The position numbers and the translations under genes are program-made. A stretch of 64,000 bases of DNA from Dichotomocladium elegans (taxonomy: Eukaryota > Mucoromycota > Mucoromycetes > Mucorales > Lichtheimiaceae). This document shows positions 48,493 to 59,410 of this stretch, one piece after another (the stretch's first letter is position 1; the number at the start of each line of letters is the position of its first letter). The notes beneath the pieces are model-generated. The model made no database searches and had not been told where the DNA came from. It was given only the letters and a program-made list of their open reading frames with translations. Location: positions 62,001 through 126,000 of the forward strand of contig JAIXMN010000025.1 in the NCBI GenBank assembly GCA_025716815.1. The letters are read 5' to 3'.

Positions 48493-49773
48493 ATGTTCGC
48501 TCGTCACCTGCCAAGTGTGCGATTCCAGAAGTGTGCTTCATTTTCGACCGCAGCTGCATTATCCCACAAAGCCAACGCGCGCAAACAGCTTCAGGGGAGC
48601 GGGAATGTTCCTCAGCGCGCGGGCATTGCGAATGACAAGCAAATTTTCCTCGACTGGAATTCACGCAAGACATCGGTATTCCATCATTTTTGGTTGCGCG
48701 ATCATTGTCGGTGTGAGCAATGCTACCATGCCACTACCCGGCAACGCCTTGTCGATACGTTTGCGATCCCGCGTGACATTCAGCCGTCGGCGATCGACAG
48801 TACCCCTGAAGGACTGCATGTGACCTGGCCAGACGGGCATCGCTCTCAATATGCGTGGGACTGGCTCCATACGCATTCATATAGCCCTGTTTTACGAGTT
48901 GCCGAGCCGCTTCAACTTCAATCCAAGCGCCCGAAACTCTGGAGTGCTGCAATGCTGCAATCGCAGTACCCGACTGTCGCGCACGATGCGGTCATGCACG
49001 AGGACAATAAGGGCCTGAAGCAATGGCTCGATTACCTTGAGGTGTACGGCATTGGTTTTGTAGATGGTGTGCCGACCACCGTCGAGGCGACCGAAGCACT
49101 CGCACGGCGTGTGAGTTTCCTGCGCGAGACCCACTACTCGCAAGGGATGTGGTCGGTCAAAGCCGATATGGCGCACGCAGACACGGCATATACGACCCTT
49201 GCGCTGGGCGCACACACGGACAACACCTATTTCACCGAACCCTCGGGCCTCCAAATGTTCCATAAGCTCGAATTCGAAGGCAAGGGCGGTGACTCTCTCT
49301 TTGTGGATGGCTTCCACGTCGCCAAGGAATTGAAGGAACAAAGCCCGGAGGCGTACCGTACACTTTCCACGACCCTCGTTCCCACTCACTCCGCAGGCGA
49401 TGAAGACGTCCTCATCGTTCCTACACCCCGCGCCTTCCCAATCCTCAATCACGGACCAGACGGCGCACTCTTCCAGGTCAGATACAACAACAACGACCGA
49501 TCCGCGCTCGATCATCTCAGCTCGACCCAGCTCGAGGCATTCTACGACGCCCTCTTTTTGTGGAACAAACTCCTCAAGAAACCCGAAAACGAGCTCTGGG
49601 AACCCTTAAACCCGGGGCGCGTTGTTCTCTTTGATAACTGGCGCGTCCTCCATGGCCGGAGTGCATTCACCGGCCATCGCCACATCTGCGGCGCCTACTT
49701 CCCATGGGACGACTACAAGAGCAGAGCAAGGACACTGCGCCTAACATCTGAAGACAAGGATCGTCTTTTGTAG
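48493..49773 (+). CDS. TMLHE: Trimethyllysine dioxygenase, mitochondrial (carnitine biosynthesis)
   Basis: Fe(II)/2-oxoglutarate dioxygenase that hydroxylates N6-trimethyllysine, first step of carnitine synthesis. Single exon, 426 residues from the Met at 48493. The N-terminus MFARHLPSVRFQ has the Arg-rich amphipathic look of a mitochondrial presequence. An earlier in-frame Met at 48418 would add 25 residues with a less convincing leader. The N-terminal domain shows FWLRDHCRCEQCYH, with the Cys/His zinc site shared with gamma-butyrobetaine hydroxylase. The TauD-type catalytic domain shows AYTTLALGAHTDNTYF (metal ligands His and Asp), GGDSLFVDGF, VRYNNNDRSAL, and DNWRVLHGRSAFTGHR with the distal His. 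The R-Y-N-N-x-D-R block and DNWRVLHGR favour trimethyllysine over butyrobetaine hydroxylase. The other carnitine genes are not in the window. Confidence 0.9.
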   Translation: MFARHLPSVRFQKCASFSTAAALSHKANARKQLQGSGNVPQRAGIANDKQIFLDWNSRKTSVFHHFWLRDHCRCEQCYHATTRQRLVDTFAIPRDIQPSAIDSTPEGLHVTWPDGHRSQYAWDWLHTHSYSPVLRVAEPLQLQSKRPKLWSAAMLQSQYPTVAHDAVMHEDNKGLKQWLDYLEVYGIGFVDGVPTTVEATEALARRVSFLRETHYSQGMWSVKADMAHADTAYTTLALGAHTDNTYFTEPSGLQMFHKLEFEGKGGDSLFVDGFHVAKELKEQSPEAYRTLSTTLVPTHSAGDEDVLIVPTPRAFPILNHGPDGALFQVRYNNNDRSALDHLSSTQLEAFYDALFLWNKLLKKPENELWEPLNPGRVVLFDNWRVLHGRSAFTGHRHICGAYFPWDDYKSRARTLRLTSEDKDRLL

Positions 49774-50040
49774 AAAACGAATAAATTATTATTATTATTA
49801 TGCGGATTCCTCAGTCTCCTGTATTTGTGAAGATACAAGGAACATCGAGCACTTATTCGGTTTCACCGTGGGGGATGGGTAGGTTTTTATCGAGCATTCT
49901 CCCCCCATACATGTCTGGCTTGAATCTCCGACATCATTTTACTCTGCATGGAAAGTGACCGTTTTTTCGATTGTTCGGGCAGTTAAGTTATCCGACCACT
50001 AATTTTTTTTTTGTCACTCCATCACATTAATCAAGGCACA

Positions 50041-52459
50041 ATGGCAAAGGACAATAAAAAACAACATAACAATCAGCCCCGAAAGCCGATCACGAACGAT
50101 CCTCGCTTTGCCCATGTCCATCACGATCCTCGCTTCGCCCGTAACAAGAAGAAGGATGTCAAGGTCAAGGTGGACGAGCGTTTCTCGGCAATGCTCAAGT
50201 CAAAGGAATTCAACGATCGCCGTAGGTTTCCTATATGAATCATAAGAAACTGTGCACTGATATGTTTTCTTCTGCGTCTAGCCAAGGTTGATCGGTACGG
50301 TCGTAAGGTTGAGCAGGATGCCTCGGAGCAGCTTCGACGTTTCTATGAGTTTGAGGAAGCAGAAAGCGATGATGACGACGACAACAAATCGGTTACCGAG
50401 CTCGAAAAGGAGATTGAAGCAGATGAAGCCAATTGGGAAGACGAAAAGATCGAATCGCAGCCGGCAAAGCGTCGGGCAGGTGGCCGCGGGACATACGATC
50501 CTATGCGTGGCAGGGGTATCATCGACTCTGAGGATGACACATCGGATGAAGAGGAAAGAGAGATGTTTTCGTCGTCCGAATCTGAAGAAGAGGAAAAGGT
50601 AAGAAACATCTTGCTGTCCGGGCGAGACCATAGAAAGGACTTTTGTTACCTAACTAACATCTGTATATGCAATTAGATTCCAGAATCTGAGCCCACTTAC
50701 CGCTTTGCAGTTGTAAACATGGACTGGGATAATCTCAAAGCCATGGATATTCTCAAAGTGCTCAACACTTTTAAGCCTCCGCAGTCGGTCATCAAGAGCG
50801 TGGCAATCTATCCATCTCAGTTCGGTAAAGAACGCCTTGCACGAGAAGAAACGGAGGGCCCTCCGAGGGAAATTTTTGAAAATGGGAACGAGAAGAAAGA
50901 AAAGGAGAAGGACGAGGAGGAGAAAGATGAGGAGGACGAAGACGAAACGGAGGAAGATTTCGATCAAGAGGCGCTCCGGAAATATCAATTGGAACGTCTT
51001 CGGCAAGTTGAACATGAAGAGTGCTTCGATTAATACGAGAACGTTAGCTAATCTTCACGCATGGTTGTAACTCAACAACAGTTATTATTACGCAGTCGTC
51101 GAATGTGACAGTAAAGAAACTGCAGAGGTCATTTACAAGGCATGCGACGGTTCTGAGTACGAAAGCAGTGCCAACTTTTTTGATCTGCGCTATATACCCG
51201 ACACGATGACCTTTGATGATGACGAACCTCGTGAGGTTGCGACCTCTGCCCCTGAGGACTACAAGCCTACTGTCTTCATGACCGATGTAAATACAATTAT
51301 TCTCATTTCCAATGCACATTTCTTTAATCGATCTTGTAAACATATAGGCCCTTCGAAATACAAGAGTGAAGCTGACGTGGGATGCTGATGATCATGATCG
51401 CATCGAGACGATGCGACGCAATTTTACCGAAGATGACATCAATGACCAAAACTTTGACGCATACATCGCCTCATCGGATGACGACGACTCGGAAGAGGAA
51501 GACTTAGAAACGCTGCGCGAGAAATACCGGAAGCTACTAGAAAATGGCGGCGAGTCAGCGTTTGATGGCCATGATCACGATGAAGAAGGCGATATGGAAG
51601 TGACCTTTGCACCCGGTTTGACGGAAGCAGCCGAGGAGGCTGTCAACAAGCGACTTCACGGCGGTGACGTTGCAGAAAAGGAGGAAACAACGATTGAAAA
51701 ATACATGCGCAAGCAGCGGGAGAAACGGAAGTTGAAGAAGGAGCGACGCTTGGCGAAGAGTGAAGAGGGCGAAGACGAAGCCCCCGAGTCTGAAGCAGAC
51801 GAGGAGCTTGCGAATGATCCTTATTTCAAGGAAGCGATGGAGGAGATGGAGGGCCAGGTTGAAGAGAAACCAAAGAGCAAAGAGAAGAAATCAAAGAACA
51901 AGAAGAACAAGCTCACCAAGGAAGAGCGCAAGAAGAAGGAGCAGGAACGGGCAGAGCTCGAGCTGCTCATGGATGACAAGAAGGGCGAAGGTTTCAATAT
52001 GCGGGATGTCATCAAGAAGGAGAAGGCCGAAAAGAGAAAGGGCAAGAAGGGAAAGAAGATGGCCAACTTGGATGGCGCGCAGGAAGATTTTGAGATTGAT
52101 GTCAACGATCCACGTTTTGCTGCGCTCCATGAGTCTCACCACTTTGCAATTGACCCTACCAATCCTCAGTTCAAAAAGACCAAGAGCATGCAGAAGCTAC
52201 TGACTTCGCGCCAAGAAACCATGCGGAAAGACAGCGCTACGGATGGCGAGTGGAAGAAGGAGGCCGTTTCGGTAAGTGCGAAAGCAATTCTGTGAATAGA
52301 AAGATGGCTGACTGAATGTCAAAGGAACCCAAGTCTGACAAGCCATCAGAGACGGGGTCATCCCAGTCCAGTCTGAGTAAGCTCGTCCAGGCAATCAAAC
52401 GCAAGGCGGGCATTGCATCCGATACAGCTCCTGTTGGCAAACGTCAAAAATCTTCATAA
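50041..52459 (+). CDS. ESF1: ESF1-like pre-rRNA processing factor, 6 exons
   Basis: Nucleolar protein needed for 18S rRNA processing and 40S assembly. Exons 50041-50221, 50282-50598, 50677-51002, 51082-51286, 51348-52271, 52325-52459; 695 residues. The N-terminus NDPRFAHVHHDPRFARNKKK and the ERFSAML block are typical. Acidic and Lys-rich disordered stretches alternate with the ESF1 core (YRFAVVNMDWDNLKAMDILK; YYYAVVECDSKETAEVIY; FFDLRYIPDTMTF). The C-terminal NUC153 motif is DVNDPRFAALHESHHFAIDP. Intron 3 (51003-51081) needs a GC donor (CG|GCAAGT) to restore LERLRYYYAVVECDS. Other introns are 53-78 nt GT-AG. It starts 267 bp after trimethyllysine dioxygenase and converges with eL34 (151 bp between stops), a ribosome-related neighbour. 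Confidence 0.96.
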
Positions 52460-52610
52460 AGAAAAGCAACTTCATCCTCATTCGCATACATCACATGTCC
52501 GTTCCATTGTAACTCATATTAATAATAAAAGAAAAAGGCATTTGAGAGAACAGTTCCATTAGTTGTAAAAAGGGTTTATTATCCTCAGCAATGCAACAGA
52601 ACCGCTGTCC

Positions 52611-53078
52611 TTATTTCTTCTGGGCCTTGAGGACCTTCTTAACGATCTTCTGCTCCTCGACAAGGAAAGCACGGACAATGCGGCTACGGACGCAGTGGGA
52701 GCAGCGGGAACCGCCATAAGCACGGCTGACGGACTTCTCGCTCTTGGAGGCATTGGCCAGCTTGCGGGCACGGAGGGCCTTGAGCTGCAGATTCAAAAAG
52801 GTTTAGTATCTCGGTATGAACGTTTCTCTCTATTCAACTTACACCCTGGAGAGCAACACCGCAGTCACCGCAGCGAGGGGCCTTGACAGCCTTCTTCTGG
52901 TACTGGTAGACGAGCTTACCACCTATTCTCCATTGGGTCGTATGAGCGAATGCAAGATCGGAATGGAACACGAACGCTTCATCATTGACAGTAACATACC
53001 AGGGGTCTTGACGACCTTGACTTTGTTGGAACGGGTGTTGTAAGAAAGGCGACGACGGTAAGTAAGTCTCTGGGCCAT
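52611..53078 (-). CDS. RPL34: 60S ribosomal protein eL34, 3 exons
   Basis: Large-subunit ribosomal protein. Exons 53078-53000, 52922-52843, 52784-52611; 110 residues; introns 77 and 58 nt. The family start [19 protein letters not shown], the zinc-binding pair APRCGDCG, the second pair in [14 protein letters not shown], and the ending [15 protein letters not shown] are all present. It is slightly shorter than animal homologues, which carry an extra C-terminal tail. Splitting the start codon exon from the rest by an early intron is usual for ribosomal protein genes. Confidence 0.97.
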
Positions 53079-53500
53079 TGCTAATGATCTATCATGGTCG
53101 AATGAATAGATAAACCCCACCACCACGCCTTTAGTTAGTCATCATCCTTTTGGTCATGTTTGATCCTTCCATTTCTATCCATCCCATCCATCCATCCATC
53201 TCGCACTCTTCTTCTTCTTCTTCTTGTCTCTTGGTCCCATGTCCTCTTGCCCAACCGCTTAAGTCTACTTACCCGTACGATGAAAGAGGGAGGGTGCCAA
53301 ATTGCGCGAGGTTTCCCCTATGGGATCCTTGCCGAGCCGGACTAGCCAATCGCATGCATAACGGAGTTTAATTTCAACCGAAAGCAGAAAAGCAAAGCAT
53401 TTTTGCAGGTCCCACGGCTAAGACATGCTGATCTTCAGTACTGGGGGGGGACGGTGCAATGACTTGTACAGACAGTAGTTAGCTAAAAAAAAATCCTATT

Positions 53501-53832
53501 TTAACATGTGCAACATGGAACAATAACGAGTGGGGGAGGAAAGCAAGAGGCAGAAGACGGGTGGGGTGATGATGATGTTGTATCCCATAACTCTCTGACG
53601 CTAATCGTTCTGGTTTCCCACGAAGATAATGGCCAAGTTTGCAGGTTTCTTTGAAGAGAATGACACGAGTACCAGAGATGCATAAGCAGGAACAGGATTT
53701 CGGGCGTGGCGGGGAAATTAATCCTAGAGCGCAGCAATAGACAGACCGTCAGTGGATTCCTGACTGGCCGCAGCACGTCAAATGGGGTACGTACCTTTTG
53801 CAATGTGTACATGTTTGAGTGTGTGTACTCAT
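53501..53832 (-). CDS. Uncertain small two-exon gene
   Basis: Candidate exons 53832-53795 and 53723-53501 joined across a 71-nt intron with a perfect GTACGT donor and CTCTAG acceptor, in phase, giving 86 residues. The first exon reads MSTHTQTCTHCK with a Cys pair; the second is hydrophobic/Trp-rich then Ser/Pro-rich (INFPATPEILFLLMHLW) and ends in Cys. No family recognised. After the same acceptor another frame is also open and Cys-rich, so the true phase, or coding status, is unsure. It may be a non-coding transcript. Confidence 0.3.
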
Positions 53833-54006
53833 GGATGGTATGAGCAGAAGCGGGTCAGGCGACTTGACACAGAATAACATATGCATCCATTAAAACAGGT
53901 CTCTCTCGAGCGCGCACGCTTTCGCTCACTTGCTCTTTTCCCTTTCTCTTTTTTTTTTTTCTCACACATCCTTTCAGGATATCCTGCCTTGCTTTTCTCC
54001 TTCTTC

Positions 54007-55609
54007 ATGCAGTCACCATCATCATCCGCTACCCCCTTAACACCCTCAAATCCTGACCTGGAAGAATTCCGGAAGCAGTGGAAGCAAGAAGTCAGTAACA
54101 AAAAGGCCCGGTCCAACCTTCCGCCTGACTCGCCCTTTGCCACCCCGCCCGATTCGCCTCCCCTTCGCCCTGCCTTGGGCGAAGATGAACAAGCTCAGCA
54201 TGCGCGAGCCTATTGTATTGCCAAGATGGCATCTGCCGCAGCTTGCCAGAGCGGCGGTGGATCCGCTGAGCTGTCTTCTGCTCTCGATGTGTATCTGATG
54301 GCGATTGAAATGGAACGCCAGGGCCAGTTGGGACAAGGTGAGAATGAAAAATCAATGGCTTCCCACGCATGCGCACACAGACAAAACAACATGCAGTCGG
54401 CATATTTTTATTTCAATGCAGGATCAGGCACCTAAAAAAAAGACAATCCTTTCTTATGCGTGTCTGTAGCCCTCACATATTATCGGCGTGCATTCAGGCT
54501 TGACCCGGACGTGGATACAATCTATCTTCGTCAATGCGATGGCCCATCGGACACCTCGACCGCGTCAGCGGCAGTGGCAGCGGCAGCAGCAGCATCCTCC
54601 CCACGGCAGAAGAAAACGCATCAGGACCCTTTGGTAGCCGCTGCACTGGCTGACAGCAGCGATGTGGCCGCGCTCTTGGGAATCTCCTACCATGACAATT
54701 ACCTCATTGCGCATCAGCAACCGAATCCGCGCTTTGTAGACACGTTGGATGCACTGGCGTACGAAATCATCCAGCAGGATATCGACTATAAGCCTGCTAT
54801 TGACTACAAACCGGTGCTCATAGCCCGTCTGCCAGGTAATTGGGAAAATGGTGTTTACTTTTGGTGTAGAAATGGGTGCTAATATACAAACCGCTCCGTG
54901 CGCGCGCGCAGATGAGATTCTAGTGGAAATCCTGAGCCATATGCTTCTTTATTCTGTGTCGTCCGTTGCCCGCTTTGCACTGGTTTGCAGACGGTTCTTT
55001 TTGGCGACCCGATCACCGACGCTGTGGAGGCATGCATGCGAGCATGTGTTCTGTACACCCGGTATGACCCTCGAGCAGTCGCGACGATGCCAAGCCGAGT
55101 TTGCGGCGACGCTGTACGATGGCCATTGGCTGCGGATGTACATAGAACGGCCACGTCTGCATTTTGACGGTGTCTACATTTCCGTATGCCAGTACATTCG
55201 CCCGGGCGAATCCGAGACATCTGCATGGACGCGGCCGGTGCATCTGGTTACGTACTACCGGTACATCCGGTTCTTTTCCGACGGAACCATGATCAAATAC
55301 CTCTCGACGGACGCGCCTGCTCAGGTCGTCCGTCTCCTGAATCCCGAGTTTTCACGGCGTCAGGTGTTCCACGGACGATACCGCTTCATTGGCCCACAGA
55401 CGATCGATGTGGAAATGCGAGACAGAAGCCGTCCACGCGAAAAGTTCGAGATGATGTTGGATCTCAAAAGCACCCGCCGGGGCCGCCACAATAAGCTTGT
55501 GTGGCAACAGTACCGGAGCCGTAAGGATGACCGCGAAGAGGGCACTGCGTATGACCTCGCAATGATGCGGCCCTTCCTGTTCAGCGTGGTCCGTAGTTTT
55601 AGAAAATAA
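54007..55609 (+). CDS. F-box protein, FBXO9/Hrt3/Pof7-like, 3 exons
   Basis: Substrate receptor of an SCF ubiquitin ligase. Exons 54007-54337, 54470-54835, 54912-55609; 464 residues; introns 132 and 76 nt. The N-terminal half carries the family's TPR-like segment (ALTYYRRAFRLDPDVDTIY) after a Pro/Ser-rich start. The F-box lies at about residues 233-280 (DEILVEILSHMLLYSVSSVA; CRRFFLATRSPTLWRHAC). The C-terminal domain matches the Hrt3/FBXO9 pattern (FDGVYISVCQYIRPGES; VTYYRYIRFFSDGTMIKYLS; VFHGRYRF). The animal homologue targets TORC1-linked adaptors Tel2/Tti1, and the yeast one is poorly characterised. The start at 54007 was chosen because upstream in-frame Met codons lie in a CT-rich leader with a hydrophobic translation. 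Confidence 0.88.
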
Positions 55610-55804
55610 GATTACACGAGGGAGCGAAGCATCATGCGTTTGTAGAAAAAAAGGGAAATGGGCACCGTGTCACTCATTTCCCCGGCTGTATAAGAAAGCT
55701 ATCCACAGCCTCCCACCCCGAAGAAATCTTTCACACATTCTATTTCCTTCTCTCCCTCTCCCTCATTTATTTTTTCCCTCCACTCTTTATTTATTCGTCT
55801 TTCA

Positions 55805-56770
55805 ATGGCATCCCCAAAAGCCGATTTGTCGCCTTTGACGACGGCTATTTATGAGCATTTTGAAGCATCCGCTCGACTCATCCGCGTCGCTCTTGCGTTG
55901 GAATGGACCATCTTCAGTAGATTCATCGTGGGAGTCCTGCTGGTGACATTGATCACTGTCATTTACCTTTTGCTTACCATGCGCAACGCACGTCAGCCGC
56001 TTGTCATTTGGGAGCGGCTCAACAAACCTATTATTAAGCTCTTCCGACCATGGATCTTCCAGTACCTGCTGAACAATGCGGATCCGTACTGCCAGTCAAT
56101 CGGTAAGACAAACAGAACACGCGGAAAGAGCGGCTGTGAGGCGCATATGAATGTACATTTAGACTAAGTAATATATGCACGTGTGCGTGTTTGCATGGGG
56201 TGATAGATCTACGCATTGCCACCTTTTCTCGGGGATTCTGCACTGGGTTTATGCGGGTATGAATAAATGAGCTAGAGGGGGGATTGGAAACATGTGATAA
56301 TTAACGCGACTATTGTTATTATTCTATAGGATCGCAGTCGCACCCGCAACCCGTTTCGAAGGTGAGATTTGTATGGGAAACAAGAAGAATATGATGGCCA
56401 CTAACAGCTTGTTCCCATAGCACTCACGCCGCTGCATTAACTACCTTTGCAGAGACTATTGGCGGGCTCGCACTCATGAGCACCATTAAACCGAAGGATC
56501 GAGCTATCCTGATAAGCCTTCGAATGGAGGTAAATAGATATCGTGGTTTCATTCAATCACATGGAAGGAGGACTGAAAAAACGAGTTTTCGAACCGCTGT
56601 AGTACAAGAAAAAGGCGCGTGGACTATTGACAGCATCATCGGACTTTACCCCGCCTACGTTTGACATCGGCACCCAGGAGATTGAGACAGAGGTCGTCAT
56701 TAAGGATCGCATGCTGGATACCGTGGCCATTGGTCACTTTGTTTGGATGGTAGAAACCAAGGAGGCGTAG
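55805..56770 (+). CDS. DUF4442 hotdog-fold thioesterase-like memb-anchored protein, 5 exons
   Basis: Exons 55805-56102, 56207-56256, 56330-56361, 56421-56529, 56603-56770; 218 residues; introns 59-104 nt, in phase. One hydrophobic helix near residues 40-60 (FIVGVLLVTLITVIYLLL) suggests membrane anchoring. The following domain resembles DUF4442 / YiiD C-terminal hotdog proteins: R-N-P-F motif (DRSRTRNPF), STHAAALTTFAETIGGLALM with the central helix carrying His and Glu, LISLRME, YKKKARGLLTASS, and final strands (TEVVIKDRMLDTVAIGHFVW). These proteins are thioesterase-related, with substrates mostly unknown. The gene was only readable after joining very short exons (32 and 50 nt). A TATAAG element lies about 115 bp upstream of the ATG. 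Confidence 0.82.
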
Positions 56771-58020
56771 CTATCGCTCACAGAAAAGAAAAGAAATCAT
56801 GACCTGTAATAATACAATCAAGAATACCATATCATCCCATTCAAATTCTTTGTTTGCGATTTTTTCAATCGAATGTGAACTTCTCTTTCCATAAAGAAAG
56901 TTAGACGCATGATCGACATACGCACGGTCACACCCTGCGATCGGATGCCAGGCCGCTACAAAAGAAACGGCAGACAGATATTGGCTGCAACAAAGAGCCT
57001 ATTCACGTACTGTCTGTCTATCGATCACTTGAAACGACGTGACCTTTTCTTCTCTTTCTTTTTTGCAAGTGGTTACTGACTGAAGGCAGTGTCATATCAT
57101 GATTATGCATGACTGTGGTGGCAGTTCATGCTATGATCCTAGCCCCATGAGATTGTGTTCGGATGATATTCAAGAGGTCCATGGCTTCTACATGACAGAT
57201 GGGTTGCCGCCCCTACCTTTCGCGTGTGATAAAACAAAAGATGAAACAGTGATAGGATGATCGTCCCCCAACATATTCAGGTGAGTCAGGTCTCCAGAGA
57301 AGTGATTGAATGGGGGGGAGGGGTGGGGTAAGTTCGAAAGTATCGTGTCATGCGGCTCTTTTTGAAGCTGCGAATGAATCAACGAGGGTCAGAGGATGAG
57401 GCACCCATCCAGACGCTCATGTGTAACCTATAAAGCACATGCAGGAGAAATGAGTACAGTAACAACAGCAGCACAGCATTCGCATCAACAGCAGCAGCAA
57501 CATTCCCGCCTAATCTTTTTTATCGCGAATGCAAGTGCTTTCTCTTATAACACGACCTTTCTTTCATAATGGCTGAGATGGAGAGTGAGCCAGCGCCCGT
57601 CATGCCTTGCCCGCTGCGTAGCACTCATCATTCATGTACGGCGCGTTGGAGAAGCCCTCCCCCCATCCCCCGAAGATGTTGGAACAGGGCGACTAAAAAA
57701 AAAACGCTGACCGTCAGCCTTCGTTGAGTATAGTTGCCCTTTTTTTGTTTCTTTGAATGGTTGCCATGTATGGATTGTGCTTCCATTCCCTCCCTCCCCC
57801 CCTCTCTCTCTCTCTCTCATCTCTCTGGCCCATGTGTTTTTTTTGAGTGCGATGCAGGTATGTGTATGTGTGTGGCCATACGTACGTAACGTAACGTAAG
57901 TGTTGTGCATGTGTGTGTATTTTTATTCCCTGTTTTTTTGGGCCCCTTATTTTCTTGGTACCCTTTTTCTCTTTCTCCTCCCATCTTTTTTCCCCTTCTT
58001 CCCCTTTACTTTATAGGTGA
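56771..58020 (+). other. Intergenic region with CT-rich 3' splice-site-like end
   Basis: About 1.25 kb. CT microsatellite at about 57786-57820, GT runs near 57860-57920, and a long pyrimidine tract 57960-58016 ending TTTATAG immediately before the ATG of the next gene. That end looks like a splice acceptor, so the next gene probably has a 5' leader intron or an extra upstream exon inside this stretch. Confidence 0.5.
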
Positions 58021-59410
58021 ATGTCCGAAAGCAGGTTGTTTCAGTTTGGACAGGTGATTGCCCACCAGGCTTCAATCTTCTCATCATTCATGAACTTCTC
58101 TCTCTAACTCGAACATTCAGGCGCCACTGCCAACACCATTTACTCATGACCCGAGACTTATTCGCCGCTATTTCCCCATCCGCAAGGTAGATGGCAATCT
58201 CACAGTGCGCATTCTCACCTGCACCACCTACTCAACTGACGTAACGTGCTCACATAGAATGCCTGCCTTGTCTGCAGCATCTGCTTCACCTGTTCAAGGG
58301 TAAAACACCAGCGTCACTATCACCAAGCTTTTCGGCTTTGCTGACTCTGTGGGTATGTTTGTTACAAAAAAAAAGATGTACGGAGCACACTGTATTTGCC
58401 AGGAAGTGCAGCCGCGGCGAGGCAAAAATCTTCCTGCGGGGAGTCTAGACTCGCGGGCCAAGAAGCTGCATCCACAGGATAAGGACGACTATGAATTCTC
58501 ACTCAAATGGTTGTCTGAACATGCGCATGCGATGTACCGAGACCAAAGGGGCAATGTGGTGGGTCTACGCGATCTATCCGAGGTGTCACTCTGCAAGGCA
58601 CACAGCAGTACCTTGTACCGCGCAAAGAAGCGGCACGAGCGAAGCAAGAATCAAGCTCCGCCATCGCCCGCGGATTCAAACGGTCTGTTGGACATGATGG
58701 ATCATGACCTACCGCCGCCGTCGTCCATCCTCGAGGGCGGCGGGATCGCCACAAAAGTCCGTGAGCTCAGCAATCATCATTCTCATATTCATGCGCCTGC
58801 GCCCTTGCGTTGGTCATCGCCCGATCTCCATCTGCAGCCCTCGAGCTCGTTTAAACGCAAGCGTACATCGACCACCACTACCACCACAACCACCTTGCTC
58901 GAGCCCCACTCCAGCGCCTCCACACCTCTTCTGTACGGCTCTGCTACTCCCCCTCCCCCTCCTGTCTCGTCCGCCTCCTCACGTTTTGCCACGCCTTCGC
59001 TCTCTTCGTCGCCCCACCGTCATCATCAACAATTGCCGCCTCTCCACCGCTCCAGCCCCATCCACACCTCGGGGTCCTCATCATCATCTTCTTATTCATC
59101 CATGATACCCATTTTTAAGCAGGACCGCGTGCTCGAGACCGTCTCGCTCAAGGCACCCGACTCTCGCTACTATCTCCGCAACCTCGCCATCACTGATTCA
59201 TTCACCTTTCGCGACCTTCTCAAAGAAATCGATCTCCCAGGACCCCCGCCGCATGGGAAACGTATCGTCGTGTCGGATGCGAAGAACGAGACAATCTTCC
59301 CTCTTGACCAGGCTATTCGTAGCGTTATCCAGCGGCCTGCGTCATCTCATGTTGACCTCTACCTCGGTCTGAGCGACAATCCATCCATTGATTGGAGCAC
59401 CTATGTCTAA
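58021..59410 (+). CDS. Unrecognised protein with a CxxCxxCxxC cluster and C-terminal conserved-looking domain, 4 exons
   Basis: Exons 58021-58053, 58121-58186, 58258-58299, 58403-59410; 382 residues; introns 67, 71 and 103 nt, all phase 0, with branch sites CTAAC and CTGAC. The third exon, only 42 nt, encodes NACLVCSICFTCSR, a dense Cys cluster that could bind zinc. N-terminal LIRRYFPIRK is basic. Next comes a charged segment (DKDDYEFSLKWLSEHAHAMY), a long Ser/Pro/His/Thr-rich disordered middle with poly-Thr, and a compact C-terminal domain of about 85 residues (YYLRNLAITDSFTFRDLLKE; KRIVVSDAKNETIFPLDQAI; HVDLYLGLSD) that looks PB1- or ubiquitin-like in pattern. No family recognised. An upstream exon is possible because the ATG follows a 3' splice-site-like TTTATAG. 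A regulatory nuclear role is a guess only. Confidence 0.7.
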
